DNA from: Microcaldota archaeon
GTDB lineage: Archaea; Micrarchaeota; Micrarchaeia; Micrarchaeales; Micrarchaeaceae
DNA length: 46,166 nt
Direction of reading: 5' to 3'
Assembly (NCBI GenBank): GCA_021792395.1
Contig: JAJYUR010000008.1
Coordinates: 1 to 46,166 of the forward strand
Position 1 is the stretch's first letter. Each line of letters begins with the position of its first letter. The position numbers and the translations under genes are program-made. Shown here in pieces: positions 15,702 to 23,742 of this stretch. The notes under the pieces were generated by a model, which was not told the DNA's origin, did no database searches, and saw nothing but the letters and a program-made list of their open reading frames with translations.

Positions 15702-16754
15702 CTAGGCACCCTCTTTCTTCCTGATTGTATAGTCTATCACTATTTCTATTTCATCTTTTGAATATGGCCTTACGACCCTTACGTTGTTGAACCTTACACC
15801 GTATGAATTCGCCTTAGCATGAGCTCTTATGGCTTTCTTAGCCTTTTGTATGCCGCCTTCGGCATCGCAGAAAAGATATATGTGCACTGTAGAAACACGC
15901 TTTGACAATACCAATGCCTCGTCAAGAAAATCCATGCTGGTCTTCGGCGTGGGCATCACCACCCTATCCGCCCATGATGCATGCCTTTTCGCTATGCGCT
16001 TTACATCACCAAGATAAGCCTTTACGCTGCCTGTCTTGTTGAGCTTTATGTTTTTAACCATTGAATCGTATGCGTCCTTGTTCAATTCAATGGCAATGAC
16101 TTTTGCATCAGGATGCGCCTTCGCTATCTCAATGGCAAACGGCCCAACACCTGCAAACGGGACTGCTACATGCTCAGCCTTTTTCACCAGCGCATTAATT
16201 CTTGACCGTTCATATGACAGCCTGTTCGAGAAGAAGGTTTTCCTTACATCAAATACGAACACAGATCCATTCTCGCGGTATGTTGCAATATATGTACGCT
16301 TTCCGGATATGTACCTAAACCTTCTCACGCGGTATATCCCTGATACTGCACCAGCCTTGGCTATTACGGTAGTTATGCTTTTGTTGCTCGCAAGTATGGC
16401 TTTAGCTATGACTGCTTCCTTATCTGCTAGCTTATCTGAAACGTCTATTATTGCTATGTTTCCCAGAAGGTCATAGCCGCTGGTAAGATCCTTCATTTCA
16501 TCGGCATCGAGAACTGCAGACAGCATGCCCTTGTAGTCTGCAGTTTCTGTACGTGCAGTGCCCTCCCTATCGATTATGGCGCCGGATGCACCTTCAATAA
16601 GCTTTTTAGTTTTTGCCCCAGCAATACTTATCACTGGAAAGTAAACATAGCGTGTGCTACGTATAACTTTTCGTTTGCGATCCAATAATGCATTGCGCAA
16701 TAGCAGGGTCTTCATAGATTCGGCTTTTTTAATTGGGATCTTTATATAATGCAT
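15702..16754 (-). CDS. trm5: tRNA (guanine-37-N1)-methyltransferase Trm5-like
   Basis: This AdoMet-dependent enzyme methylates G37 next to the anticodon. The N-terminal D1-like domain (about 1-90) precedes the Trm5/Tyw2 core with FFSNRLSYERSRI, the AdoMet motif VPFAGVGPFAIEIA and acidic IELNKDA. The catalytic loop reads VVMPTPKTSMDFLDEAL. In Methanocaldococcus Trm5 the matching loop is MNLPK, so the Asn is replaced by Pro here. That weakens certainty of the exact activity. A Tyw2-like aminocarboxypropyl transferase is a less likely alternative. The length of 350 residues fits. The gene ends one base after the htpX stop, convergently. Confidence 0.85.
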   Translation of the reverse strand: MHYIKIPIKKAESMKTLLLRNALLDRKRKVIRSTRYVYFPVISIAGAKTKKLIEGASGAIIDREGTARTETADYKGMLSAVLDADEMKDLTSGYDLLGNIAIIDVSDKLADKEAVIAKAILASNKSITTVIAKAGAVSGIYRVRRFRYISGKRTYIATYRENGSVFVFDVRKTFFSNRLSYERSRINALVKKAEHVAVPFAGVGPFAIEIAKAHPDAKVIAIELNKDAYDSMVKNIKLNKTGSVKAYLGDVKRIAKRHASWADRVVMPTPKTSMDFLDEALVLSKRVSTVHIYLFCDAEGGIQKAKKAIRAHAKANSYGVRFNNVRVVRPYSKDEIEIVIDYTIRKKEGA

Positions 16755-16792
16755 GTTTTATCATCTGGATTTGTTTAATGGAATTTTACTTT

Positions 16793-16803
16793 AAGTTTTT
16801 AAA
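16793..16803 (+). promoter_or_regulatory. TATA box of the spt5-rpl11 operon
   Basis: AGTTTTTAAAG lies 34-44 bases before the GTG start at 16837, in the divergent region with trm5. Confidence 0.4.
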
Positions 16804-16836
16804 GATGTTGTTATAAAATATTGTTAGAGTGGTTAT

Positions 16837-17292
16837 GTGTATTTTGTTGTAAAGGTCACGTCTGGCCAGGAGAGGATTGCCGCAACGGTGCTGCAGAACA
16901 AGGCAGGCAAGGTAGACCTGCCCATTTATTCCATTGTAGTAGTAGAGGGCATGAAAGGCTATATAATAATCGAATCGGAAGACGAAGTCTCTGCCAGAAG
17001 CTTCATAAGCAAGGAGAGGAACATACGTGGCATACTGCCAAAATCGCTGAGTTCTGATGATTTTGATAAGCTTATTGCAGTAAAGAATGCCATGCAAAGT
17101 ATCGAAAAGAATGACATTGTTGAATTTACCACTGGTCCATTTAAGGGATATAAGGCTAAGGTCATAAAGGTTGACGATACCAAGAATGACATAACCGTAG
17201 AGCTTATGGACGTTGTTGTGCCTATACCGGTAACGACAAAAATGAACACTGCAAAAGTTATACAGAGGGCAAGTGGTGAAGGAAACAGGTGA
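16837..17292 (+). CDS. spt5: Transcription elongation factor Spt5 (NusG-like)
   Basis: Spt5 binds the RNA polymerase clamp and keeps transcription processive. The NGN domain (about 1-85, with VTSGQERIAA and GYIIIE) is followed by the KOW domain (about 90-140) with DIVEFTTGPFKGYKAKVIKVD. A separate Spt4 is not present. The GTG at 16837 is used because a TAG at 16825-16827 closes the frame upstream; the neighbouring ATG at 16835 is out of frame. Coupling with uL11, four bases downstream, is the standard archaeal order. Confidence 0.95.
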   Translation: MYFVVKVTSGQERIAATVLQNKAGKVDLPIYSIVVVEGMKGYIIIESEDEVSARSFISKERNIRGILPKSLSSDDFDKLIAVKNAMQSIEKNDIVEFTTGPFKGYKAKVIKVDDTKNDITVELMDVVVPIPVTTKMNTAKVIQRASGEGNR

Positions 17293-17296
17293 GTTT

Positions 17297-17764
17297 ATGA
17301 GTGAAATTACCATATCTGGTTTGATAGAAGGAGGAAAGGCTACTGGAGGGCCGCCGTTCGGCCCAGCATTGGGTCCGTTGGGAGTCAGCATAAACGAAAT
17401 AATAGCAGACATAAACAAGCAGACCGGAGGCTATGCAGGGATAAAGGTGCCGGTGAAAGTCATAGTCGACACTGGAACGAAGCAGTATAAGGTAGAGATA
17501 GGCGCACCGCCAACCAGCGCATTAATACTTAAGGAGCTAGGAGTCCAGGCAGGTGCAAAGACAAAGGATGAGATAGTCGGCAACCTGACTCTTGAGCAAG
17601 TAAAGAAGATAGCCAAGGCCAAGGAAGCAAAGATCTACGGGCGCAGTTTCGCCGAGAAGATGAAGCAGGTTCTTGGGACATGCAAGAGCATGGGAGTGAA
17701 ATGCGAGAACGAAGATCCGCGCACTATAATAGCAAGGCTTGGCAGCGGAGAGCTTAAAGCGTAA
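17297..17764 (+). CDS. rpl11: Large ribosomal subunit protein uL11
   Basis: uL11 binds 23S rRNA at the GTPase centre with the stalk proteins. The N-terminal motif GGKATGGPPFGPALGPLG is diagnostic (residues about 12-29), followed by the C-terminal RNA-binding domain with GTCKSMGVKCE. ATG 17297 aligns with family starts, has GGTGAG three bases upstream (17289-17294), and lies four bases after spt5. The stop lies in the loop of a terminator hairpin. uL1 and uL10, which often follow, do not follow here. Confidence 0.96.
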   Translation: MSEITISGLIEGGKATGGPPFGPALGPLGVSINEIIADINKQTGGYAGIKVPVKVIVDTGTKQYKVEIGAPPTSALILKELGVQAGAKTKDEIVGNLTLEQVKKIAKAKEAKIYGRSFAEKMKQVLGTCKSMGVKCENEDPRTIIARLGSGELKA

Positions 17765-17784
17765 GCTTTAAGCGCTTTCTTTTC
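17752..17784 (+). terminator. Terminator hairpin containing the uL11 stop
   Basis: GCTTAAAGC-GTAA-GCTTTAAGC is a perfect nine-pair stem with a four-base loop at 17752-17773, followed by GCTTTCTTTTCC. The TAA stop of uL11 (17762-17764) forms most of the loop. Confidence 0.75.
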
Positions 17785-17797
17785 CTAATCTAGAAGC

Positions 17798-18493
17798 ATG
17801 GATTCTGTTAACGGCATACATGGCACAATACCCACGCCATTGATGATTTACGAGATGCTGGAAGACCGCTTCGGTTTTCAGGGCTGGTGGCCAGGAAGGA
17901 ATAACTTTGAGATACTCGTAGGGGCAATGCTTACGCAACAGACGTCTTGGAAGAACGTGGATATGGCATTGCTCAACTTGCGGAAAGGCGGTTTATTAAG
18001 TCTTGACGCGCTTGCAGGCGCTGATTTGCATGAATTAGAGATAATGATAAAGCCCAGCGGATATTACAGGCAAAAAGCGGCAAGGCTAAAGGCAGTATGC
18101 AATCACATACGCGATAAGCATTCTACGCTCCGCAGGTTCCTAAATCGCGATGTGCAAACATTGCGGGTTGAACTGCTATCGCTGAGCGGCATAGGTGAAG
18201 AGACTGCAGATTCGATAATATTATATGCAGCAGACAAACCTGTATTTGTAATAGACGCATACACTAAACGCATGGTAGAGAGGTTATTTGGCATTTGGGA
18301 AAACCTTAAATATGATGCCCTGCAGGATTACTTTCAAAGTAAGATCGTAAAAGATGTAGGGTTATACAAGGATTTCCATGCCCAGATTGTAGAGTTAGGT
18401 AAGAGGCATTGCAGGGCTAAACCTCTATGTGGCAACTGCCCCCTTTTTACTGTATGCAGATATGGAAAATTCGGCTGGCGCCCAGATAGATAA
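17798..18493 (+). CDS. Endonuclease III-related HhH-GPD DNA glycosylase
   Basis: A base-excision repair glycosylase with an iron-sulfur cluster. The helix-hairpin-helix LSLSGIGEETADSIILYA and catalytic Asp in VFVIDAYTKRM are present. The cluster ligands are Cys-x5-Cys-x2-Cys-x5-Cys near the C-terminus, against x6 in classical EndoIII. Lys at the usual beta-lyase position is replaced by Glu (GEET), so it is probably monofunctional, as in the 3-methyladenine glycosylase MagIII group. The exact substrate base is not determined by sequence. At 231 residues it is normal length. The gene begins 33 bases after the uL11 terminator. Confidence 0.88.
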   Translation: MDSVNGIHGTIPTPLMIYEMLEDRFGFQGWWPGRNNFEILVGAMLTQQTSWKNVDMALLNLRKGGLLSLDALAGADLHELEIMIKPSGYYRQKAARLKAVCNHIRDKHSTLRRFLNRDVQTLRVELLSLSGIGEETADSIILYAADKPVFVIDAYTKRMVERLFGIWENLKYDALQDYFQSKIVKDVGLYKDFHAQIVELGKRHCRAKPLCGNCPLFTVCRYGKFGWRPDR

Positions 18494-18534
18494 TATATAA
18501 ATATCTAAACCTGCCCAATTTATATTGTGGTATA
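18494..18534 (+). promoter_or_regulatory. Promoter of the 600-aa helical protein
   Basis: ATATATAAATATC directly after the glycosylase stop is a TATA box about 35 bases before ATG 18535. A second TATA-like AATTTATATT lies near 18517. Confidence 0.45.
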
Positions 18535-20337
18535 ATGAATAAGAATAAAATCATTAAAAATGAGCAAAAATATCATACTGGTTCAATGTTGGCAGTAGGC
18601 CAACTTTATAGATTTTCAGAAAGGCTAAAAGGCATAAGAGATAATCTTGATACAATTAAGGACAATTACCCTGATTTCGTAAATGCTTTGAATTCGGACA
18701 TTGATGCCATAGACGACATTAAAAAGGATGCCGAAAAGAAAGGAAGCGATGCGGCGAAAAAGGAACTCTCCGGAATTTTAAGCTTATTTGAATCGGGAAA
18801 GCTGGATGAGGCTAGAGATAGGATAAATAATATAATAGATAGCATGGGGAATGATATCTATTCACAACCAAATTCGAAGACCAATCAGGTATTGAAGGAG
18901 GTTGAGGATAATACAAAAAAGGAGATCAATGAACTGAGGGAAATTGAAAAGGCAAACGCGAACAAGCTTAAAGATACAAATGCAGCATACACGGATGTAA
19001 AGAATGCCATGGAGGCAGGGTATAATAAGTATATACACAGCTTGGATAAGGAATTGAGTTCTAAGACAAAATTAGATTACAAAAGCAGCAGGAAAACTGG
19101 GCTTAGGATGCTGGGCAATAACATATTGAATAGCCTTAGAGGAGGAAAGGTTGGAATAGAAGTGAAAAACGCACTGGACAGCGTAAAAGAAGACATGGAA
19201 AACGCCCTTAAAAGCCATACTTATGCAGATACTAAAAGCATACAAGCCGAAATAGATGAAATGTTTAAAGCTGTCAGTCCTCAGCAGGCAAACAAGGCAG
19301 GCGGCGTAAAGAACATGATAAAATCAGGTGTAATTGGTTCTGCCAGTGCTGGGATGAGCACATATGGTGCAAATTCAGTACAGCAGAAGATAGATCTTTA
19401 CAATGCGCTGAAAACAACTATGGGAAACACCCTGGATTCCAAGAATAGCGGAAGGGCAAGCGAACTGAAGAAAACAGGAAGTGAAGCAGTTGAAAAGGCA
19501 AATGCTAAAATCAAAAAGGTATTCGAAAGCAATTTCTCGAAGATTAACAATGCTGATGAAGAGAAGGACCCAGATAAGTTGGGCACTGTGGCATATTTCA
19601 AGAAAGCAGCAGACCTGCTGGGCGTATTGGGAAGCGCAAGGAAGATGATAGAGAAGACAGGCAACACCAAGAGCACAGCAAAATACATAAAAGACCATAT
19701 CGAAGGCAAAGGCGTTGCAGAGGCTAAGCAGGTGCCTGCAATCACAATTGCAGACAACTCAGAATCGAAGGCAAGGGCTTCAATGATAAAAACATTCATC
19801 CAAAATCCAGAAACCAGAAAGGCCCTAGGCTTTGAAAGCGATAGAGGTATGCAATACTGGATAAAGAACAACGTTCTGCCAGTGAATGGAGGAAATAAGG
19901 CGTATAAAGATTTCATGAACAACAATACGCTGAGCAAAGAGGATGCAGTATCGCTTATGGCTGACATATATGCAAGGCTTGTTAGGAACAACAGTGAATT
20001 GAGCAAATATATATCCGAGGAAGATCTTGCAAGTATGGAGTACAGCAAAGCGGAAAAGGCGAAAACACTTTATATATACAATCCTAAAGGAGTAGATGCA
20101 ATAGGCAAAAAACTGGTGCTTGCAGGATACCTAGAAGCCAGCAGAGCAGATGCAAAGAAGAATAACGTGCAGGTTGACGCAAATTTGGATGCATTCGCAG
20201 AAAGAGGCTTGAGGGCTTTGGACATATCGGCTTACATAGCTTCGAACATTCAGGAGTATAATGCCCTGTTAAAGAAACTGAGGGATACAGGTTCTTATTT
20301 GGCACCGCTTTTTATACAGGAATTGGCGACACCGTAA
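18535..20337 (+). CDS. Large alpha-helical coiled-coil protein, 600 aa, unknown
   Basis: No family recognised. The sequence is rich in Lys, Glu, Asp, Asn and Ala, with heptad-like stretches at about 20-150 and 215-345, and almost no Cys or Trp. There is no signal peptide or membrane helix, although GVIGSASAGMSTYGANS (about 270-286) is a small-residue linker. The C-terminal third (about 400-600) looks like a compact helical domain. It may be cytoskeletal, structural or nucleoid-associated; the evidence is compositional only. It has its own TATA box and ends convergent to another small helical gene. Codon use looks like its neighbours. Confidence 0.75.
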   Translation: MNKNKIIKNEQKYHTGSMLAVGQLYRFSERLKGIRDNLDTIKDNYPDFVNALNSDIDAIDDIKKDAEKKGSDAAKKELSGILSLFESGKLDEARDRINNIIDSMGNDIYSQPNSKTNQVLKEVEDNTKKEINELREIEKANANKLKDTNAAYTDVKNAMEAGYNKYIHSLDKELSSKTKLDYKSSRKTGLRMLGNNILNSLRGGKVGIEVKNALDSVKEDMENALKSHTYADTKSIQAEIDEMFKAVSPQQANKAGGVKNMIKSGVIGSASAGMSTYGANSVQQKIDLYNALKTTMGNTLDSKNSGRASELKKTGSEAVEKANAKIKKVFESNFSKINNADEEKDPDKLGTVAYFKKAADLLGVLGSARKMIEKTGNTKSTAKYIKDHIEGKGVAEAKQVPAITIADNSESKARASMIKTFIQNPETRKALGFESDRGMQYWIKNNVLPVNGGNKAYKDFMNNNTLSKEDAVSLMADIYARLVRNNSELSKYISEEDLASMEYSKAEKAKTLYIYNPKGVDAIGKKLVLAGYLEASRADAKKNNVQVDANLDAFAERGLRALDISAYIASNIQEYNALLKKLRDTGSYLAPLFIQELATP

Positions 20338-20383
20338 TCGCCCATTTCCCTTTTTATTCATAACGCGTGCCTTTTTTTCTGAT

Positions 20384-20803
20384 TTACTTTCTTATTAGCT
20401 TCTTTATTTCCGAGGTAAGTTCTTGCAGATTTGCTATTTCCTTTATCTCTTCTTCAGTAGCATTGCCGTTTTTTGACTCTAAATGTCGTTCTATCTCGTC
20501 CAAAAACGAGAGCCATTCATCCATGTCAGTTTTAATAAGATTTAAAGTTTGCTTGTCCGATATAAACAGGTTCAAAACTCTCAGGATCATTTTGTTTTCA
20601 GCAACATCCTGGTTCTTGCCCAGCTTTTCTATAATATTATCCCTCAGGTCATTTATCTCTTCCTTATTGACCGTGTTGTTAAGTTTTATGGTGCTGTTAA
20701 GCACGTCAGAGACAGCGAGGAGCGCAGAGTGGAGCCTAGAGAATAGCTCGTTCAGCGATATTATTTTTACCCCGTTAGACAATAAAACACCATTTATAAA
20801 CAT
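20384..20803 (-). CDS. Small helical protein, 139 aa, unknown
   Basis: No family recognised. It is acidic and strongly helical, with leucine heptads (about 55-90 and 110-137) that suggest a coiled coil. No signal peptide. It is convergent with the 600-residue helical protein, whose composition is similar, so they may be functional partners (inference). The opposite strand also holds an open frame with hydrophobic residues, but that looks like an antisense artefact of Lys/Glu-rich codons. Confidence 0.6.
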   Translation of the reverse strand: MFINGVLLSNGVKIISLNELFSRLHSALLAVSDVLNSTIKLNNTVNKEEINDLRDNIIEKLGKNQDVAENKMILRVLNLFISDKQTLNLIKTDMDEWLSFLDEIERHLESKNGNATEEEIKEIANLQELTSEIKKLIRK

Positions 20804-20816
20804 TAATAATATACCT

Positions 20817-20825
20817 TTATAAAGA
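20817..20825 (-). promoter_or_regulatory. TATA box of the 139-aa gene
   Basis: TTTATAAAG on the plus strand, read as CTTTATAAA on the minus strand, lies 14-22 bases from the ATG at 20803, consistent with a leaderless transcript. Confidence 0.4.
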
Positions 20826-20989
20826 TTGGTGAATATTTATCTTGATTAAGGTTGGATTTTGAATTTTTTAATATTTAAATGCATAAGGCACAGATAAAGA
20901 AGTGCTAAAAAGGATGTCTGTGCAATATATATAATATATTCAGTACCTAATAGCATATCTGATGCAAACCAAGATAATAAAGTGATAGT

Positions 20990-21919
20990 TTGGCTGAGGA
21001 ACAACACGGATTTTTAAAGAAGCTCATATTCAAGCTAGTCAAAAAGCACATGGCTGGTGCAACCTCAGCCTCTGCCATAAAGATGCTGCAGCAGCTCAAC
21101 GATAAAAAATTGGCAGGGACAGTAACTTTCTTAAATGAAAATGATATCACAAAGGTAAAGGCCAAGTATAATGCAAACTCCTATATGCAGCTCATGAAGC
21201 AGATCTCAAGGCTCAATATAAAATCCGACGTGTCTATAAGGCCATCGCAAATAGGCTATGGCATCGACAGAAAGGCAGCCGAGGAAAATATGTCAGACAT
21301 ATTGGAATGCGCAGAATCTAATGGCATATATGTATGGATTGAAAGCGGAATGCATGCAGGCAGCATAGATCCATTGGACATATACAAAACGCATAGGAGC
21401 AAGATGCTATGCTTCGAGCTGCCCATCAATGCATTCTATAAGTCCAATAACGGCATTGAGAAGGCGCTTGGAACCGGATGCAAAGTTAAAATACTGCCTT
21501 ACAGTACTTATGGGGCAGACGCTGAAATCAGCAAAAAGCGCGTGAAGCGTCTTGACAAGATAAACAGCCATAAGAAGGAATTGGATGCGTACTCGGATAT
21601 AGTGCGCACATTATTAAATAAAGATATGAAGGTAACACTATTCAGCAGCGATGAAAAGTTTCTTGAACGATTTGCCGAACTTAACAAGGATTACAGAAGG
21701 AATTTAATATTTGAGTTGCCATTAGGATATAACAATAAACGCATGTCAATGCTCATGAAAAAGAAGATTAATTTAAGCGTATACGTTTCGTACGGGAAGG
21801 ATTGGGTGCCGTACGCTATAAACAGGCTTGCCGAGGGGCACATAAGGGACATTGCAAAGGCACTTTTAGATGGGGAGGAGAAGGCTATGACAAAGCCTAC
21901 AAGCAAGGTGCTCAATTGA
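20990..21919 (+). CDS. Proline dehydrogenase-like (FAD-type TIM barrel) protein with altered active site
   Basis: The overall sequence matches the proline dehydrogenase barrel: KKHMAGATSASA near the start, VSIRPSQIGYGID, and the end LSVYVSYGKDWVPYAINRLAEG. In E. coli PutA the equivalent last motif has an Arg pair that holds proline, and here it reads Asn-Arg. The strand that normally supplies an active-site Lys (VRLVKGAY) reads VKILPYSTY here, so that Lys is missing. FAD or substrate use is therefore doubtful; it may act on another substrate. TTG 20990 is the only start after an upstream TAA that keeps the N-terminal helix. It overlaps the epimerase start by four bases. Confidence 0.75.
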   Translation: MAEEQHGFLKKLIFKLVKKHMAGATSASAIKMLQQLNDKKLAGTVTFLNENDITKVKAKYNANSYMQLMKQISRLNIKSDVSIRPSQIGYGIDRKAAEENMSDILECAESNGIYVWIESGMHAGSIDPLDIYKTHRSKMLCFELPINAFYKSNNGIEKALGTGCKVKILPYSTYGADAEISKKRVKRLDKINSHKKELDAYSDIVRTLLNKDMKVTLFSSDEKFLERFAELNKDYRRNLIFELPLGYNNKRMSMLMKKKINLSVYVSYGKDWVPYAINRLAEGHIRDIAKALLDGEEKAMTKPTSKVLN

Positions 21920-22923
21920 ATAGCGAAAAACACATTGATCTGGTAACTGGGGCAACTACTGGATTAGGCAGGCAGCTGATAAAGAGGCTGGTTGAAAAAG
22001 GCGATGACGTAAGGGTCATACTGCAGACGCATCCGAGCGTCAGCAATGAATGGAAAGCATTGCCACCTAAGGTAGAGATATATGTAGCCGATTTGACATT
22101 GGCAAACGATGCGGATCAGCAAAATCTCGAAAAAGCATGTGACGGCGTAGATAACATATTCCATTTAGCAGGTGCAGTTTACAATTATAGATATACTAAC
22201 GAGCAGCTGCTCAATACAAACGCGTTCGGCACGGAGAACCTAATGAATGCATGCACCAATGCAAATAAGAAATCAGGTCACAAGGTGCATGTCATATTTG
22301 CCAGCAGCTCCACAGTATATGGATATAGGCGGCCTAATGAAGTCCTGACAGAGGAATCGCAACTAAAACCTGGAAGCTCTTATTCTGAAAGCAAGGTTAT
22401 TGCAGAACAGATACTGCAGTCGTTCGCAGATGCAAACAGCAACATGGATTATACAATATTAAGGCTGTCAACTTTTTATGGAGAGGATTATAAAAGCTCG
22501 TTCAACAAGGTGTTCAAGCTCATAGAGGCTGGAAAGGCGATGTATGTAGGGGATGGTAAAAACCACATATCGTTCATACATGAATCAGAAGCGGCAGATG
22601 CAATGATTCTTGCATGCCAATCCCGGCAAAGCTTGAACAAGATTTACAACATATGCGACGGCATACCGTATACAGTAAAGGAGTTGTTCACGGCAGTTGC
22701 AAAAAGCCTTGGCGTAAGCCCGCCACATAGGGGCATACCTTTGGCATTGGCAAGGATTACCCGAAAGATAGTCAATATCAATTACGACGAATACGAGTTT
22801 GTCGCAAGTGACAGGGTAATAAGCATAGAAAAGGCGAAAAAGGAACTAGGCTTCAACCCGAAGACAAGCATATACAAGGAGGGCATGCAGCTTCTTGAGG
22901 AGTACAAAAGGAGCAAGCAATGA
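21916..22923 (+). CDS. NAD-dependent epimerase/dehydratase (SDR family)
   Basis: An extended short-chain dehydrogenase. The Rossmann motif TGATTGLG binds NAD(P), ASSSTVYG supplies the catalytic Ser/Thr and YSESK the Tyr-x3-Lys. This points to nucleotide-sugar or similar substrates, not further defined. TTG 21916 is the start: it overlaps the previous stop as TTGA and has GGTG six bases upstream. Longer in-frame starts would lie inside the upstream gene. The stop TGA at 22921-22923 overlaps a possible ATG for the next gene. About 335 residues is typical. Confidence 0.88.
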   Translation: MNSEKHIDLVTGATTGLGRQLIKRLVEKGDDVRVILQTHPSVSNEWKALPPKVEIYVADLTLANDADQQNLEKACDGVDNIFHLAGAVYNYRYTNEQLLNTNAFGTENLMNACTNANKKSGHKVHVIFASSSTVYGYRRPNEVLTEESQLKPGSSYSESKVIAEQILQSFADANSNMDYTILRLSTFYGEDYKSSFNKVFKLIEAGKAMYVGDGKNHISFIHESEAADAMILACQSRQSLNKIYNICDGIPYTVKELFTAVAKSLGVSPPHRGIPLALARITRKIVNINYDEYEFVASDRVISIEKAKKELGFNPKTSIYKEGMQLLEEYKRSKQ

Positions 22924-22949
22924 TAGCTCCCTTATGTTTTTGTGATATC

Positions 22950-23738
22950 ATGGCAAAAAAATCAGTTGAAAAATACATACATGAAATTTTAGATGCGAAT
23001 GGAGCAATGCTTTTCTCGGTTATAGACCCTGTAGATTACAGCAGTGAAAAGGAGGCAATTAAAACAGCTGAAGCAGTCATAAGAGGGGGCGCAGACATAA
23101 TAGTGCTAGGTGGGAGCATAGGCGCACAAGGCGAACTCCTGGACAACGTAGCTACAGGCATAAAGGATGTTGTCGACAGCCCTCTGATATTGTTCCCGGG
23201 CAATATAGCTACAATAACAAAGTATGCGGACGCCATATACTTCATGTCGTTGCTGAATGCAAGGAACCCTTATTGGATAACGCAGGCACAGATGCTTTCA
23301 GCACCGTTGATAAAAAGCCTTGGTATAGAGCCGCTCCCTGTGGGTTATATTGTAGTTCAACCAGGAGGCACGGTAGGCTGGGTTGGGGATGTTAATGTAG
23401 TTCCGCGTGAAAAACCAAAGATAGCTGCGTCGCTTGCACTTGCAGGGGAGTATCTTGGAAACAGGTTCATAATAACGGATACTGGCTCCAACCCCAAACT
23501 GCAGCATATGGGGCCCGTCCCTAAGGAGATGGTTAGTGCTGTTAGTTCTGCCATTAAAGTGCCATACATAGTAGCTGGAGGCGTGGCAACCACATCTGAC
23601 CTGAGGCTAGCATATTCCAACGGAGCAGATATAGTGCAGATAGGCACTGCTTTTGAAAACGCAGATAATGCTTATAGGCGCGCCCTTGCATTTTCCAAGG
23701 TTGTAAAAGAAGAGGGGCGCAAAAAGATAAAGGGTTAG
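22950..23738 (+). CDS. Geranylgeranylglyceryl phosphate synthase
   Basis: It makes the first ether bond of archaeal membrane lipids from sn-glycerol-1-phosphate and geranylgeranyl diphosphate. The TIM barrel shows SVIDPVDY near the N-terminus, LFPGN (about 89-93), YIVVQPGGTVGWVGD (about 138-152), DTGSN and the phosphate-binding VAGGVATTSD/GADIVQIGT. ATG 22950 (MAKKSVEKYI) matches family starts, with GTGAT upstream; an ATG at 22920 overlaps the epimerase stop. Together with HMG-CoA synthase at the left end, it supplies archaeal lipid synthesis. Confidence 0.94.
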   Translation: MAKKSVEKYIHEILDANGAMLFSVIDPVDYSSEKEAIKTAEAVIRGGADIIVLGGSIGAQGELLDNVATGIKDVVDSPLILFPGNIATITKYADAIYFMSLLNARNPYWITQAQMLSAPLIKSLGIEPLPVGYIVVQPGGTVGWVGDVNVVPREKPKIAASLALAGEYLGNRFIITDTGSNPKLQHMGPVPKEMVSAVSSAIKVPYIVAGGVATTSDLRLAYSNGADIVQIGTAFENADNAYRRALAFSKVVKEEGRKKIKG

Positions 23739-23742
23739 GCAT

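Noticed and set aside
16786-17418. 210-residue open frame on the minus strand across spt5 and uL11
   Set aside because: It lies fully antisense to two well-identified genes and has no recognisable domain; its residues mirror the opposite-strand codons.
20367-20822. Hydrophobic 151-residue frame on the plus strand, apparently a membrane protein
   Set aside because: It is antisense to the 139-residue helical gene. Lys/Glu/Asn-rich codons read backwards give Phe/Leu/Ser-rich frames. The minus-strand gene has a TATA box at leaderless distance.
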